Source of the DNA: an uncultured Pelagibacteraceae bacterium
Lineage (GTDB): Bacteria; Pseudomonadota; Alphaproteobacteria; Pelagibacterales; Pelagibacteraceae
Assembly: GCA_902539165.1 (NCBI GenBank)
Contig: CACBHY010000002.1
Location: forward strand, 1 to 64,000
Reading direction: 5' to 3'
DNA length: 64,000 bases
A model generated the notes under the pieces. That model made no database searches, was not told where the DNA came from, and saw only the letters and a program-made list of their open reading frames with translations. A program made the translations under genes and the position numbers. Below are positions 29,638 through 40,432 of the stretch, piece after piece; position 1 is the first letter of the stretch; every line of letters begins with the position of its first letter.

Positions 29638-30669
29638 ATGTCTGAAGCAGTTATTAAATGTGAGTCTGTTTATAAAATTTTCGGAGAAAATGCCAAAAAA
29701 ATGCTTCAAGAAGCTAATGGAAACGTTGACGCAAAAACTTTTCAAGAAAATGGATGTATAGTCGGAGTTAACAATGCTTCTTTCGAAGTAGCAAAAGGAG
29801 AAATTTTGGTTGTGATGGGTTTATCAGGATCAGGTAAATCAACATTACTCAGATGTATTTCAAGATTAACAGATGCTACAGGTGGAAAAATTTTTATTGA
29901 AGGTCAAGATTTATTGCAGCTAAATAACAAAGATCTCATAGATCTTAGAAGAAATAAAATGGGGATGGTTTTTCAAAGCTTCGCGTTGTTGCCACATAAA
30001 ACTGTAGTTGAAAATATAGCATTTCCATTACAGATTAAGGGAATTAATACTGACGATAGTATTAGTAAGGCAATGGATATGGTTAAGTTAGTTGGATTAG
30101 ATGGAAGAGAAAATTATTTTCCAAGAGAACTTTCAGGTGGACAACAGCAAAGAGTAGGTATTGCAAGATCCTTAGCTGTTGAGCCAGACATTTGGTTTTT
30201 AGATGAGCCTTTTTCAGCTTTGGATCCTTTGATCCGAAAAGAAATGCAGGATGAATTTTTAAGACTTCAAGACAAACTTCAAAAAACTATAATGTTTATT
30301 ACTCACGATTTTGATGAGGCTTTAAAACTAGCAGACCGAATAGCAATTATGAAGGATGGTATAATTGAACAATTAGATACACCTGCCAAAATAGTTTTAA
30401 ATCCCGCAACTGAATATGTTAGGAAATTTACTGAAGAAGTTCCTAGAGAAAAGGTTTTATTAATTGAAGATGTAATGGACCAATCTACAAGTGATAATTT
30501 AGGAGATTTAAGAGTTTCAAAAGATGAGATTATAGAAAATGTTGCTGAAAAAATTCTAACTCAAGATAAAACTGTAGGAGTAATAGGTAAGAATAATAAA
30601 GTTATAGGCTCTATCAACCCCACAAAGATAATCAATACAGTCTTTGGTGGAAGGAAAAATGGAAATTAA
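29638..30669 (+). CDS. tmoW: ABC transporter ATP-binding protein (ProV/TmoW-like)
   Basis: VMGLSGSGKSTLLRCISRL Walker A; ELSGGQQQRVGIARSLA signature; DEPFSALDP Walker B; C-terminal CBS-like region. Confidence 0.8.
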   Translation: MSEAVIKCESVYKIFGENAKKMLQEANGNVDAKTFQENGCIVGVNNASFEVAKGEILVVMGLSGSGKSTLLRCISRLTDATGGKIFIEGQDLLQLNNKDLIDLRRNKMGMVFQSFALLPHKTVVENIAFPLQIKGINTDDSISKAMDMVKLVGLDGRENYFPRELSGGQQQRVGIARSLAVEPDIWFLDEPFSALDPLIRKEMQDEFLRLQDKLQKTIMFITHDFDEALKLADRIAIMKDGIIEQLDTPAKIVLNPATEYVRKFTEEVPREKVLLIEDVMDQSTSDNLGDLRVSKDEIIENVAEKILTQDKTVGVIGKNNKVIGSINPTKIINTVFGGRKNGN

Positions 30670-30672
30670 CCA

Positions 30673-32826
30673 ATGGAATTTTTAAAAAAAAATCCAAAAA
30701 TATTTCAGTGGTTGTTTTTATTAATTGTTTTTTTTGCATTATGTTTTGCAATCGAGGTTCCTGAAACATATAAATTTATAAGAGGTCAGGCAGAGTTTAT
30801 TAAAGACCCCAATCAAAGCACCTTTGTTTTTGCAGGCAAAGAGGTGAGATATTATGCTTTTGATGTCTTTTGGAGATTACCCCCATTACTTGGATGGCTG
30901 CCTATATGGATAAATGATTCATTATTTTTCCTAATGAACGACTGGATGCCAATGGAGTTTTGGAATGAAGATACACAAGAATTTAAAACAAGACCACTTC
31001 TCTTACAAATAAGTAGAAATTTAACAGGTTTCATGACTTTTATAATTGAGTTAATTAGAGAGATTTTATTAGGCGGACTGGAAACTATTGTTGCATTTAC
31101 AAGTTGGGATTTTATTGATGCCAATCCATGGGCCGAACTTCCAGGCTTACCATGGACCATAGTTGCTGCGGGTGCAACAATATTATCTTACAAATTGAGT
31201 GGCAAAGGTTTAGCTATCTTTGCTGGTTTGACTATGGTTTACATTTCTATTTTTGGTCAATGGAAACCATCGATGCAAACTTTATCATTTATATTAGTTG
31301 CAGCACCATTATCATTTATATTTGGTCTTGGCCTTGGTATATCTGCATTTAAAAGTAAACGTGTTGAAAAAGCTCTTTATCCAATTCTCTTGGTTATGCA
31401 AACCATGCCACAATATGCAGTTCTTGTTCCAGCGCTAGTTTTATTTGGAGTTGGTGATCATGCAGCAGTGATTATAACTATGATAGTTGCCATTCCACCA
31501 ATGATATTATTAACTTTATTAGGATTGAGAGCCATACCTCCTGAAGTAATCGAGGCTGGCAGAATGAGTGGATGTAATAATTGGCAACTAATGTTCAAAG
31601 TATTAATTCCTACAGCTAGAAGAGATATACTGATCGGAGTTAACCAGGTGATTATGGTTTGTTTTTCAATGGCAGTTATTTCAGCTTTTATTGGAGCGAA
31701 AGGTTTAGGTTTTAATTTATTGTTAGCTCTTAATCAGCTTAATATTGGATTAGCTCTAGAAGCAGGTTTATGCATCAGTCTAATTGCAATATTATTAGAT
31801 AAAATGTCTTTGGCATGGGCAAATAAACAAACAGATTATTTTGGCAATCTTTCATTCTTTGAAAGAAATAAAAACACTATATTTTTTATTGGAGCATTTA
31901 TAATAGGTATTGTACTTGCTTATATAGGAACTTTTTTATTCAAAGATACATTTAATTACTTATTTGAAATTCCTCATAATAAAGGAATATCAACTGCTGA
32001 CTTTTGGAATAAAGGAGTTGACTGGATCTTTGATACATTCTTTGTTTATATAAAAGCATTTAATACATGGTTAATTCAAGATGTACTCCAGCCAATGCGA
32101 GCACTCTATTTAAGAATGCCTGCTATTGCTACTATAGTTTTAGTAGTTGGGGCTGGTTATTTAATTGGTGGAATTAGATCAGCGTTAGTAGTATGCGGAT
32201 TAACTTTGTTCATAGCTCTTAGTCCATGGTGGGATAGAGCATTGGTTACAACATATATGGCAACTTTTGGAGTTATAGTTTCGTGTTTGATTGGTTTTAC
32301 AGTTGGAACCTTGTGTTTTCAAAGTAAAAGTGCAGCGAAATTTATGTTAGGAGTTTGTGATATATTTCAAACCTTTCCATCGTTTGTATATTTAATTCCG
32401 GTAATGATGTTATTTGGAATAACAGACACATCAGTTTTAATTGCTGTAATAGTTTACGCAACAATTCCTGCAACTAGATATACAATTGAAGGTCTTAGAA
32501 GTGTTCCAGTAGGTTTACATGAAGCTGCAACGATGTCTGGTGTAAATAAGTTTCAAAGATTAACAAAAATTGAATTCCCATTAGCTTTTCCTCACATGAT
32601 GCTTGGTTTAAATCAGACGATAGTTTTCGCTTTATTTATGGTAATTATCGGGGCATTCATTGGCACAGAAGATTTGGGGCAATATATTTTAAAAGCTTTG
32701 TCTGATAAAAATGGTGCAGGTATAGGCCTGACATTAGGAATTTGTGTAGCATTCATAGGGTTAATCTTTGATAATTTAATTAGAACATGGGTGGACAAAA
32801 GAAAAAAACATCTTGGCATAGCTTAA
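30673..32826 (+). CDS. tmoV: fused two-domain ABC transporter permease (TmoV/ProW-like)
   Basis: 717 aa with two permease EAA-like loops (PPEVIEAGRMSGCNNWQLMFKVLIP; PVGLHEAATMSGVNKFQRLTKIEFP). Confidence 0.8.
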   Translation: MEFLKKNPKIFQWLFLLIVFFALCFAIEVPETYKFIRGQAEFIKDPNQSTFVFAGKEVRYYAFDVFWRLPPLLGWLPIWINDSLFFLMNDWMPMEFWNEDTQEFKTRPLLLQISRNLTGFMTFIIELIREILLGGLETIVAFTSWDFIDANPWAELPGLPWTIVAAGATILSYKLSGKGLAIFAGLTMVYISIFGQWKPSMQTLSFILVAAPLSFIFGLGLGISAFKSKRVEKALYPILLVMQTMPQYAVLVPALVLFGVGDHAAVIITMIVAIPPMILLTLLGLRAIPPEVIEAGRMSGCNNWQLMFKVLIPTARRDILIGVNQVIMVCFSMAVISAFIGAKGLGFNLLLALNQLNIGLALEAGLCISLIAILLDKMSLAWANKQTDYFGNLSFFERNKNTIFFIGAFIIGIVLAYIGTFLFKDTFNYLFEIPHNKGISTADFWNKGVDWIFDTFFVYIKAFNTWLIQDVLQPMRALYLRMPAIATIVLVVGAGYLIGGIRSALVVCGLTLFIALSPWWDRALVTTYMATFGVIVSCLIGFTVGTLCFQSKSAAKFMLGVCDIFQTFPSFVYLIPVMMLFGITDTSVLIAVIVYATIPATRYTIEGLRSVPVGLHEAATMSGVNKFQRLTKIEFPLAFPHMMLGLNQTIVFALFMVIIGAFIGTEDLGQYILKALSDKNGAGIGLTLGICVAFIGLIFDNLIRTWVDKRKKHLGIA

Positions 32827-32830
32827 AATT

Positions 32831-34309
32831 TTGAAAAAGTTTATTATTTCGATAGACCAGGGCACAACTTCATCAAGAGTAATTCTTTTCGATAACAAGG
32901 CTAAATTAGTTTTTAAATCTCAATTTGAATTTAAACAATATTTTCCAAAAAATGGGTGGGTTGAGCACGATCCCAAAGAAATATGGTTAACTACAATTAA
33001 AGCATTAAAAAATGTTATAACAAAAGCCTCCAAACTTAATGGAAAAATTATTAGCATTGGCATAACCAATCAAAGAGAAACCACTATTATTTGGAATAAA
33101 AAAACTGGAAAGCCAGTATACAATGCAATTGTTTGGCAGGACAGAAGAACAGAGAAATATTGTAATAAATTAAAAAATAAAAATTATGAAAAAAGATTTA
33201 GAAAAAAAACTGGTTTATTTATAGATCCATATTTTTCAGCTACTAAAATAAAATGGATTTTAGATAACGTTCCAGAAACTAAAAGTTTAATAAAATCAAA
33301 TAATTTACTCTTTGGTACAGTCGATACTTATTTGATATGGAAACTTACTAATGGCAAACAACATTTAACAGATGCAACAAATGCAAGTAGGACAATGCTT
33401 TATAATATTAATAACAACAAATGGGATAATGAAATTGTTGAAAAATTAAAAATCCCTAAGAAAATTTTACCTGATGTTAAAAATTCTGCAGATAACTTTG
33501 GTTTTACGGATAAAAAAATTACTGGAAAGAAAATTCCGATCTCTGCTGTTTTAGGTGATCAACAAGCAGCAGCAGTTGGTCAAGCATGTTTTGAAAAAGG
33601 TTCTATAAAAAGCACCTATGGCACAGGTGCTTTTATTATAATGAATACAGGATCTAACAAAATTTATTCAAAAAATAAATTATTAACAACTATTTGTTAT
33701 AGGTTAAATGGTAAGAATACATATGCACTAGAAGGCTCAATATTTATTGCAGGTGCAGGTATTCAATGGCTACGAGATAAAATTAAATTAATAAATAATG
33801 CCTATGAAACAGAAAAAATAGCTAAATCTACAAAGACCAATAATGGAGTGTATATTGTTCCTGCTTTCAGTGGCATAGGTGCTCCCTATTGGAGATCCGA
33901 TGCAAGAGGATTAATTACGGGATTAACAAGAGATAGTGATTGGAAAACTTTAGTAAGAGCAACTTTAGAGTCTGTTGCTTATCAAAGTTATGATTTATTT
34001 AGTTCAATGAATAAAGATGGTTTAAAACCAAAAATTATTAAAATAGATGGTGGTATGGTCGCCAATAATTGGTTTGCACAATTTTTATCCGATATTATAG
34101 ATATTCAAGTAATAAGACCCAAGGTTTTAGAAACTACAGCTCTTGGAGTTGCATTGTTTGCAGGTTACCAATCAGGTTTATTCAAATCACTGAAAGAAAT
34201 TACTCTTTTGTGGAAAAAAGATAGAAATTTTAGGCCAAAAATCAGCAAGGCAACTAGAAATAATTTGATTAAAGGTTGGAATTTAGCAATAAAAAGAACC
34301 TTAGCTTAA
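32831..34309 (+). CDS. glpK: glycerol kinase
   Basis: TTG start; SIDQGTTSSRVILFD, GITNQRETTIIWNKKTGKPVYNAIVWQDRRT, GDQQAAAVGQACF. Confidence 0.9.
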   Translation: MKKFIISIDQGTTSSRVILFDNKAKLVFKSQFEFKQYFPKNGWVEHDPKEIWLTTIKALKNVITKASKLNGKIISIGITNQRETTIIWNKKTGKPVYNAIVWQDRRTEKYCNKLKNKNYEKRFRKKTGLFIDPYFSATKIKWILDNVPETKSLIKSNNLLFGTVDTYLIWKLTNGKQHLTDATNASRTMLYNINNNKWDNEIVEKLKIPKKILPDVKNSADNFGFTDKKITGKKIPISAVLGDQQAAAVGQACFEKGSIKSTYGTGAFIIMNTGSNKIYSKNKLLTTICYRLNGKNTYALEGSIFIAGAGIQWLRDKIKLINNAYETEKIAKSTKTNNGVYIVPAFSGIGAPYWRSDARGLITGLTRDSDWKTLVRATLESVAYQSYDLFSSMNKDGLKPKIIKIDGGMVANNWFAQFLSDIIDIQVIRPKVLETTALGVALFAGYQSGLFKSLKEITLLWKKDRNFRPKISKATRNNLIKGWNLAIKRTLA

Positions 34310-34317
34310 CTAAATAT

Positions 34318-35271
34318 ATGAAAAAAATATTAATTATCGGATCAGGCGCAATGGGAGCAGCTTTTTCTATTCCCTTAATAGATAATAGTCACAAAGTAAC
34401 ACTAACCGAACCTTATAATTTAAAGTTGTTAAAAATACTAAGTTTAAAAAAATTTCATCCTGCTCTAAAAATAAATTTACCAAAAAAGTTAGTTATAAAA
34501 AAATTTACATCAGACATTTTGTCTATTAAATGGGACCTAATTGTTATTGCAGTAAGTTCAATTGGAATAGATTCAATTGGTGAATATTTAAAAAATTTTA
34601 AGAAAACTACTCCCATTTTAGTTCTAACAAAAGGTTTAAAATTAGATAAAAATAAAATTATCACAATGTCTGAGCAACTAAAAAAAAGTAATAAAAAATT
34701 AAATATTTCAGTTTTGAAGGGACCATGTTTAGCAAAAGAGCTGTCAAGAAAAGTTAAGAGCTATACAGTGGTAGCGAATAAAAATATAAAAATTGCAAAG
34801 AATATTGGCAATATAATTTCTACAAATTTTTATAGGACTGAATATTCTAATGATGTTAAAGGTGTAGAGTTCTCATCTGCAATTAAAAATATTTATTCAA
34901 TGATAATTGGGTCAGGACAAGGAAATAATACTTCATCAGCTTTATTTAGAAAATCAGTTGAGGAAATGGAGTATCTAATTAAATTTTTTAAAGGAAAAAA
35001 AGAAACAGTCTATGGGCTCGCAGGAATAGGAGACTTATACGTAAGCGCAGTAGGTGGCCGGAACAGTAAAATGGGAGAATATTTAGGTAAAGGATTTACT
35101 TTCAAACAAGCCAAAAAAAAATTTATGAGAGAAGATACAATTGAAGGTGCAGATCTTGCTTTTGAAATAGCACCATATGTATTTAAAAAAATAAGTAATA
35201 AAAAAGTACCTTTGATGATTGCTTTATTAAAAGCAATCATCAAAAACAATAAATTAAAAATAAATTATTAA
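34318..35271 (+). CDS. NAD(P)-dependent glycerol-3-phosphate dehydrogenase (GpsA-like, divergent)
   Basis: KKILIIGSGAMGAAFSIPL; KGPCLAKEL; VEFSSAIKNIYSMIIG; GLAGIGDLYVSAVGGRNSKMG; start revised to ATG 34318. Confidence 0.75.
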   Translation: MKKILIIGSGAMGAAFSIPLIDNSHKVTLTEPYNLKLLKILSLKKFHPALKINLPKKLVIKKFTSDILSIKWDLIVIAVSSIGIDSIGEYLKNFKKTTPILVLTKGLKLDKNKIITMSEQLKKSNKKLNISVLKGPCLAKELSRKVKSYTVVANKNIKIAKNIGNIISTNFYRTEYSNDVKGVEFSSAIKNIYSMIIGSGQGNNTSSALFRKSVEEMEYLIKFFKGKKETVYGLAGIGDLYVSAVGGRNSKMGEYLGKGFTFKQAKKKFMREDTIEGADLAFEIAPYVFKKISNKKVPLMIALLKAIIKNNKLKINY

Positions 35272-35273
35272 TT

Positions 35274-36605
35274 TTATTTATTAAGAAATGTTTTCATTGA
35301 GTCATCCATTGCTTTTTCCCACGGTGTATGATGGACAGGAGCAACGGAACCAGTGACAGGTGAAGGAAAAGATTTATTTCTATAGGTTAATATATCTTCA
35401 ACTTTGTGGTGTTCCCATTCTTTAAAATTTTCTCTAATTAGCTCGAAATCAATTTTTGGATAATCAGACATGCTATGAAGCTCTTTTGTGTATTCCGTTT
35501 GAAAGTCGATCATTTGATCTGGATTTTCTAATTTTTCTTCCATAGAAACCCACTTATTTATATCTTTTTCTATTTCGTCCTCTTTAGGCATTTTAATTTT
35601 ACCCATAATAATATCTCTTGCATACCAAGCTTGGCAGTCAAACATATTAAAAGTATGGAATTGATCCTGCATTCCAAGATATAAAAGTTTATGATTATCT
35701 TGCCAAACAACACCTTTATATAATTTAGGAGGATATAATCTGTTATGTGTTTTTAATTGCAGACTTTCCTCTAAGAATGGAAAATGATGAAGATAACCAG
35801 TGCATAAAATAATAACATCTGCTTCTTGTTCAGTACCATCTTTAAATATTGCCTTTTTGCCCTCAAGTCTGTCTAAGTAATGAACTTCTTTCATTCCTTT
35901 CGGCCATTTAAAACCCATGGCATTATTTCTGTATCCAATAGTTACACTTTTAGCTCCATATTTGTTACATTGTAAAGCCACATCTTCAGCCGAGTAACTG
36001 CTTCCAAGAACTATTACATTTTTATTTCTGAACTCTTCTGCGTCTCTAAAATCATGAGAATGCATAATTCGTCCTGGAAAAGTATTCATCCCTTTATATT
36101 CTGGAATAAATGGTACAGAAAAGTGGCCACTCGATACGACTACATAATCAAAACTGTCTTTTAAAATTTTATTATTTGCTTTATCTTGATAACTAATTTC
36201 AAATTTGTTATTTTTGAAAGTAGTGTTCGTAACTCTTGTATTGAATTTAATCTTACTTTTTATATTTCCTTGGTTCACTCTTCCGATAATATAATCAAAC
36301 AGAACTTCTCTTGGGGGAAAAGAGGGAATTGGCTTTCCAAAATGTTCATCAAAAGAATAATCTGCAAATTCTAGACATTCTTTTGGTCCATTTGACCATA
36401 AGTATCTATACATGCTATTAGGAACAGGATCTCCATACTGGTCTGAACCAGTTCTCCAGCTATAATTCCAAAGACCTCCCCAATTTTCCTGTTTATCAAA
36501 ACAAACTATTTCTGGTATCTTTTCATCCTTCGCTTCTAAATGCTCAAAAGCTCTTAACATCGATAGACCACATGGACCTGCGCCTATTATTGCTATTTTT
36601 GACAT
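35274..36605 (-). CDS. tmm: flavin-containing trimethylamine monooxygenase
   Basis: GAGPCGLSML FAD motif; FPGRIMHSHDFRD FMO motif; GSSYSAEDVALQC NADPH motif; close to recalled bacterial Tmm sequences. Confidence 0.8.
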   Translation of the reverse strand: MSKIAIIGAGPCGLSMLRAFEHLEAKDEKIPEIVCFDKQENWGGLWNYSWRTGSDQYGDPVPNSMYRYLWSNGPKECLEFADYSFDEHFGKPIPSFPPREVLFDYIIGRVNQGNIKSKIKFNTRVTNTTFKNNKFEISYQDKANNKILKDSFDYVVVSSGHFSVPFIPEYKGMNTFPGRIMHSHDFRDAEEFRNKNVIVLGSSYSAEDVALQCNKYGAKSVTIGYRNNAMGFKWPKGMKEVHYLDRLEGKKAIFKDGTEQEADVIILCTGYLHHFPFLEESLQLKTHNRLYPPKLYKGVVWQDNHKLLYLGMQDQFHTFNMFDCQAWYARDIIMGKIKMPKEDEIEKDINKWVSMEEKLENPDQMIDFQTEYTKELHSMSDYPKIDFELIRENFKEWEHHKVEDILTYRNKSFPSPVTGSVAPVHHTPWEKAMDDSMKTFLNK

Positions 36606-36680
36606 TTAATTTCCATATCTTTAATAATTCTATAAATATATCTTACTAACAAAATAAGAAAATTAAAATTATATTTTACT

Positions 36681-37838
36681 ATGAAAACTAACTGGAATTA
36701 TCCAACTTTGATGTGGGTTGGTGAAAATAGGTCAGGAGATATATCTGAAGCTTGTAAACAACTTGAGATTTCAAACCCACTGTTTGTTACCGACAAAGAT
36801 TTAATAAATTTAGATATGACGAATAAAATCATATTAAATTTAAAGAAAGAATTTCCTCAGGTTAAGGTATTTTCAAATTTTTCAGGAAATCCATTTGGTG
36901 AAAACGTTGAAGATGGAGTAAAAAATTACAATCTTTCACAATGTGATGGGGTTATTGCATTTGGAGGGGGAAGTGCAATTGACGTTGGAAAAGCAATAGC
37001 CTTTATGTGTGGTCAAAAAAGAATTATTTGGGATTTTGAAGATATAGGAGATTATTGGACAAGAGCTGACAGCTCTAAAATTTCAAAAATTATAGCTATA
37101 CCTACTACTGCAGGAACTGGCTCAGAAACGGGAAGAGCATCTGCAATAATTAATAAAGAAACAGGAATTAAAAAAATAATTTTTCATCCAAAAATATTGC
37201 CTTCAATTGTGATTTTAGATCCTGTTTTAACTATTGATCTCTCTCCCAGGTTAACAGCAGCCACAGGTATGGACGCATTAGCACATAATTTAGAGGCATT
37301 TTGTGCACCTGGTTTTCATCCTATGGCTGATGGTATTGCTTTAGAAGGAATGAGATTAATAAAGAAATCATTGAGTGAAGTAGTCAAAAATGGTCAAAAC
37401 TTAAATGCAAGATTAGACATGCTTGTTGCATCAACTATGGGTTCAACTGCATTTCAAAAGGGATTAGGCGCTATTCATTCTTTGAGCCACCCTGTTAATG
37501 CACAATTTAATGTTCATCATGGCTTGTCAAATGCAATTTTTATGCCGTATGTATTAACTTTCAATAAAAATGAAATATCAAATAAAATAATTTCGATCTG
37601 TGATTATATTGGTATAGAAAAATCATTTGAAAACTTTATTAAATGGATAATGGATTTACGAAAAGAATTAAATATACCACATAAATTATCAGATGTTATT
37701 GATAAAGATAAAATTGAATTAGATATGTTGTCTAAAATGGCATTAGATGATCCATCCACCAATGGTAATCCAAAAAAATTAAACTTAGAAAATATTAAAA
37801 CTATGTATGAGCATAGTATTTCCGGAAAACTTTTTTAA
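36681..37838 (+). CDS. iron-containing alcohol dehydrogenase
   Basis: FGGGSAIDVGKAIAF, IPTTAGTGSETGRASAI, GMDALAHNLEAF, LSHPVNAQFNVHHGLSNAIFMPYVL. Confidence 0.85.
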   Translation: MKTNWNYPTLMWVGENRSGDISEACKQLEISNPLFVTDKDLINLDMTNKIILNLKKEFPQVKVFSNFSGNPFGENVEDGVKNYNLSQCDGVIAFGGGSAIDVGKAIAFMCGQKRIIWDFEDIGDYWTRADSSKISKIIAIPTTAGTGSETGRASAIINKETGIKKIIFHPKILPSIVILDPVLTIDLSPRLTAATGMDALAHNLEAFCAPGFHPMADGIALEGMRLIKKSLSEVVKNGQNLNARLDMLVASTMGSTAFQKGLGAIHSLSHPVNAQFNVHHGLSNAIFMPYVLTFNKNEISNKIISICDYIGIEKSFENFIKWIMDLRKELNIPHKLSDVIDKDKIELDMLSKMALDDPSTNGNPKKLNLENIKTMYEHSISGKLF

Positions 37839-38617
37839 TGAAAAAAATATTACTAGTTGAGGGAAATCTAAGGGAAGTAAACCAAGAGTTTACAGATAAT
37901 GGAATTAAAACACATACTGAAAGTTTGAGAGAGAGTATAGATTATTTTACAAATAAATTAGAAATAGACTCCGTAAACCCATCCTCAGATAAAGATATTT
38001 TTGAAAAGGTTAAAGATTTAGATAAGTACGATGGATTAATTTGGGGTGGAAGTAGCTTAAACATTTACAGTAACACCATTGAGATAAGAAGACAAATAGA
38101 TTTTATGAAAGAATGTCAAAAGAAAGTCAAAAGTATTTTGGCAATTTGCTGGGGATTACAGGTAGCTGTTACAGCAGCAGGAGGAGAAGTTAAAAAGGGT
38201 AACAATGGGGCACATAGAGGTATTGCTCATGAAATTATAATTAATTCAGATGGATTAAAACACCTTTTATATAAAGATAAAAAACAAACTTTTAATACAC
38301 CTGCATTTAACTATGATGAGGTTGTAACTTTACCAAAAGACTCAATTTTATTATCATCAAATAAAGTCAATAAAGTAATGGGTTTAAACTTTAAAACAGA
38401 GGTAAGTGACATTTGGGGTATACAATATCATCCCGAAATTACTTATGAAAAAATGGTAACCTTAATAAATTTCAGAAAAGAAAAGCTTCTCCAAAATAAA
38501 TCTTTTACCAACGAAGAAGATATGAATTCACATATTCAGATTATTGAAGATGAAATAAAAGTATCTAATAAAGATTTAAGAATGAGAGAGCTTAGAAATT
38601 GGCTTAATTTTATTTAA
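37838..38617 (+). CDS. class I glutamine amidotransferase-like protein
   Basis: SILAICWGLQVAVTAAGG nucleophile elbow; GIQYHPEITYEKM catalytic His-x-Glu. Confidence 0.75.
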   Translation: MKKILLVEGNLREVNQEFTDNGIKTHTESLRESIDYFTNKLEIDSVNPSSDKDIFEKVKDLDKYDGLIWGGSSLNIYSNTIEIRRQIDFMKECQKKVKSILAICWGLQVAVTAAGGEVKKGNNGAHRGIAHEIIINSDGLKHLLYKDKKQTFNTPAFNYDEVVTLPKDSILLSSNKVNKVMGLNFKTEVSDIWGIQYHPEITYEKMVTLINFRKEKLLQNKSFTNEEDMNSHIQIIEDEIKVSNKDLRMRELRNWLNFI

Positions 38618-38627
38618 TAATAATTTT

Positions 38628-40310
38628 TTAAAATAAACCTTCAATTTCACCATCGCTATTTAATTTAATTGAGTCTGCAGCAGGAACTTGTGGCAATCCT
38701 GGCATTGTCATTATTTCTCCACACACAACAACTACGAATTCAGCTCCAGATGATAATCTCACTTCTCTAACAGGAAGAACATGTCCTGTTGGAGCGCCTT
38801 TTAAGCCAGGATCTGTCGAAAAACTGTATTGTGTTTTTGCAATACATATAGGTAGCTTCTTATATCCTTTCTCTTCGAAGTCTTTTAATTGTTGTCTTAC
38901 TTTAGTGTCAGCAACAACTTCACTTGCACCGTATATTTCTAATGCAATTTTTTCGATTTTTTTAAACAACGGTAAATCATCTTCATACAAATACTTAAAT
39001 GTATCTTTTTTATTATCACAAATATCACTTACATTTTGAGCTAATTCTTTTGTGCCTTCACTACCATTTGACCAATGAGTACATTTTGAAGCTTTTACAC
39101 CTTGTGTTTCACAAAAATCTAGTAGGGTTTTCATTTCATTATCTGTGTCAGTAATAAAATGATTTACAGCAACAGTTACAGGTAATCCAAACTTTCTTAT
39201 ATTATTTATGTGTCTCTCTAAATTAACCAATCCATCTTTTAATGCAGAAACATTTTCTTTTTTTAAATCTTCTTTATTAACTCCACCATGCATTTTAAGA
39301 GCCCTAATAGTTGCAACTATAACAACACAATCAGGTTTTAATCCAGATTTTCTACATTTTATATCTAAAAATTTTTCAGCACCGAGATCAGCTCCAAAGC
39401 CGGCTTCCGTCACAACATAGTCAGCTAATTTTAACCCAGCTTTAGTTGCGATTACAGAATTACAACCATGGGCAATATTAGCAAATGGTCCACCATGTAT
39501 TATAGCTGGGTTATTTTCTAAAGTTTGAGTTACATTTGGTCTAATTGCCTCTTTAAGCAAAACAGTCATTGGACCTTGTGCGTTTAAATCTTTTGCCTGT
39601 ATAGATTTTTTTTCTCGAGTATAACCAATAGTTATATTTCCAATTTTATCTTCTAAATCTTTCAGACTAGTAGCTAAACAAAATATAGCCATCAACTCAG
39701 ATGCAACTGTTATATCAAAACTGTCTTGTCTTGGATAACCATTTGCAACTCCACCAAGATCAACAATAACAGATCTTAAAGATCTATCATTCATATCCAT
39801 TACTCTTCTCCAAACAATTCGTCTAACATCAATGTTAAGTTTATTGCCCCAATAAATATGATTATCAATCAAGGCTGACAATAAATTGTGTGCTGACGTT
39901 ATTGCATGAAAATCTCCAGTGAAATGAAGATTTATTTGTTCCATCGGAACTACCTGAGCATAACCACCTCCAGCAGCACCACCTTTCATACCAAAAGAGG
40001 GTCCTAAGCTTGGTTCTCTCAAGCATACAATTGATTTTTTTCCAATTTTATTAAGACCGTCATTTAAACCAACTGAAGTTGTCGTTTTTCCTTCTCCTGC
40101 AGGTGTTGGTGTAATTGCAGTTACTAAAATTAATTTACCATCTTTATTTTTAAGGCCATTTAAATATCCTAAATTTATTTTAGCTATATGTCTTCCCATA
40201 GGACTAAATGCGTGATTTTCATCTGGAACATTTATTTTTGCCAATATGTCATTTATTGGCTGCATTTTTGCTTCTCTAGCTATTTGTATGTCTGATTTTA
40301 TGTCGCTCAT
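38628..40310 (-). CDS. fhs: formate-tetrahydrofolate ligase
   Basis: [61 protein letters not shown]. Confidence 0.95.
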   Translation of the reverse strand: MSDIKSDIQIAREAKMQPINDILAKINVPDENHAFSPMGRHIAKINLGYLNGLKNKDGKLILVTAITPTPAGEGKTTTSVGLNDGLNKIGKKSIVCLREPSLGPSFGMKGGAAGGGYAQVVPMEQINLHFTGDFHAITSAHNLLSALIDNHIYWGNKLNIDVRRIVWRRVMDMNDRSLRSVIVDLGGVANGYPRQDSFDITVASELMAIFCLATSLKDLEDKIGNITIGYTREKKSIQAKDLNAQGPMTVLLKEAIRPNVTQTLENNPAIIHGGPFANIAHGCNSVIATKAGLKLADYVVTEAGFGADLGAEKFLDIKCRKSGLKPDCVVIVATIRALKMHGGVNKEDLKKENVSALKDGLVNLERHINNIRKFGLPVTVAVNHFITDTDNEMKTLLDFCETQGVKASKCTHWSNGSEGTKELAQNVSDICDNKKDTFKYLYEDDLPLFKKIEKIALEIYGASEVVADTKVRQQLKDFEEKGYKKLPICIAKTQYSFSTDPGLKGAPTGHVLPVREVRLSSGAEFVVVVCGEIMTMPGLPQVPAADSIKLNSDGEIEGLF

Positions 40311-40432
40311 TAAAGTCCTTTTTAATATTTAGTTGCACGATTAGTATCTCTTTTTACTCTCTTTGGAAACTTCTAAAAAATATATATAAAAAAAATAAGA
40401 ACTATTTATATTGTTTGTTATAAAATTTTCTA

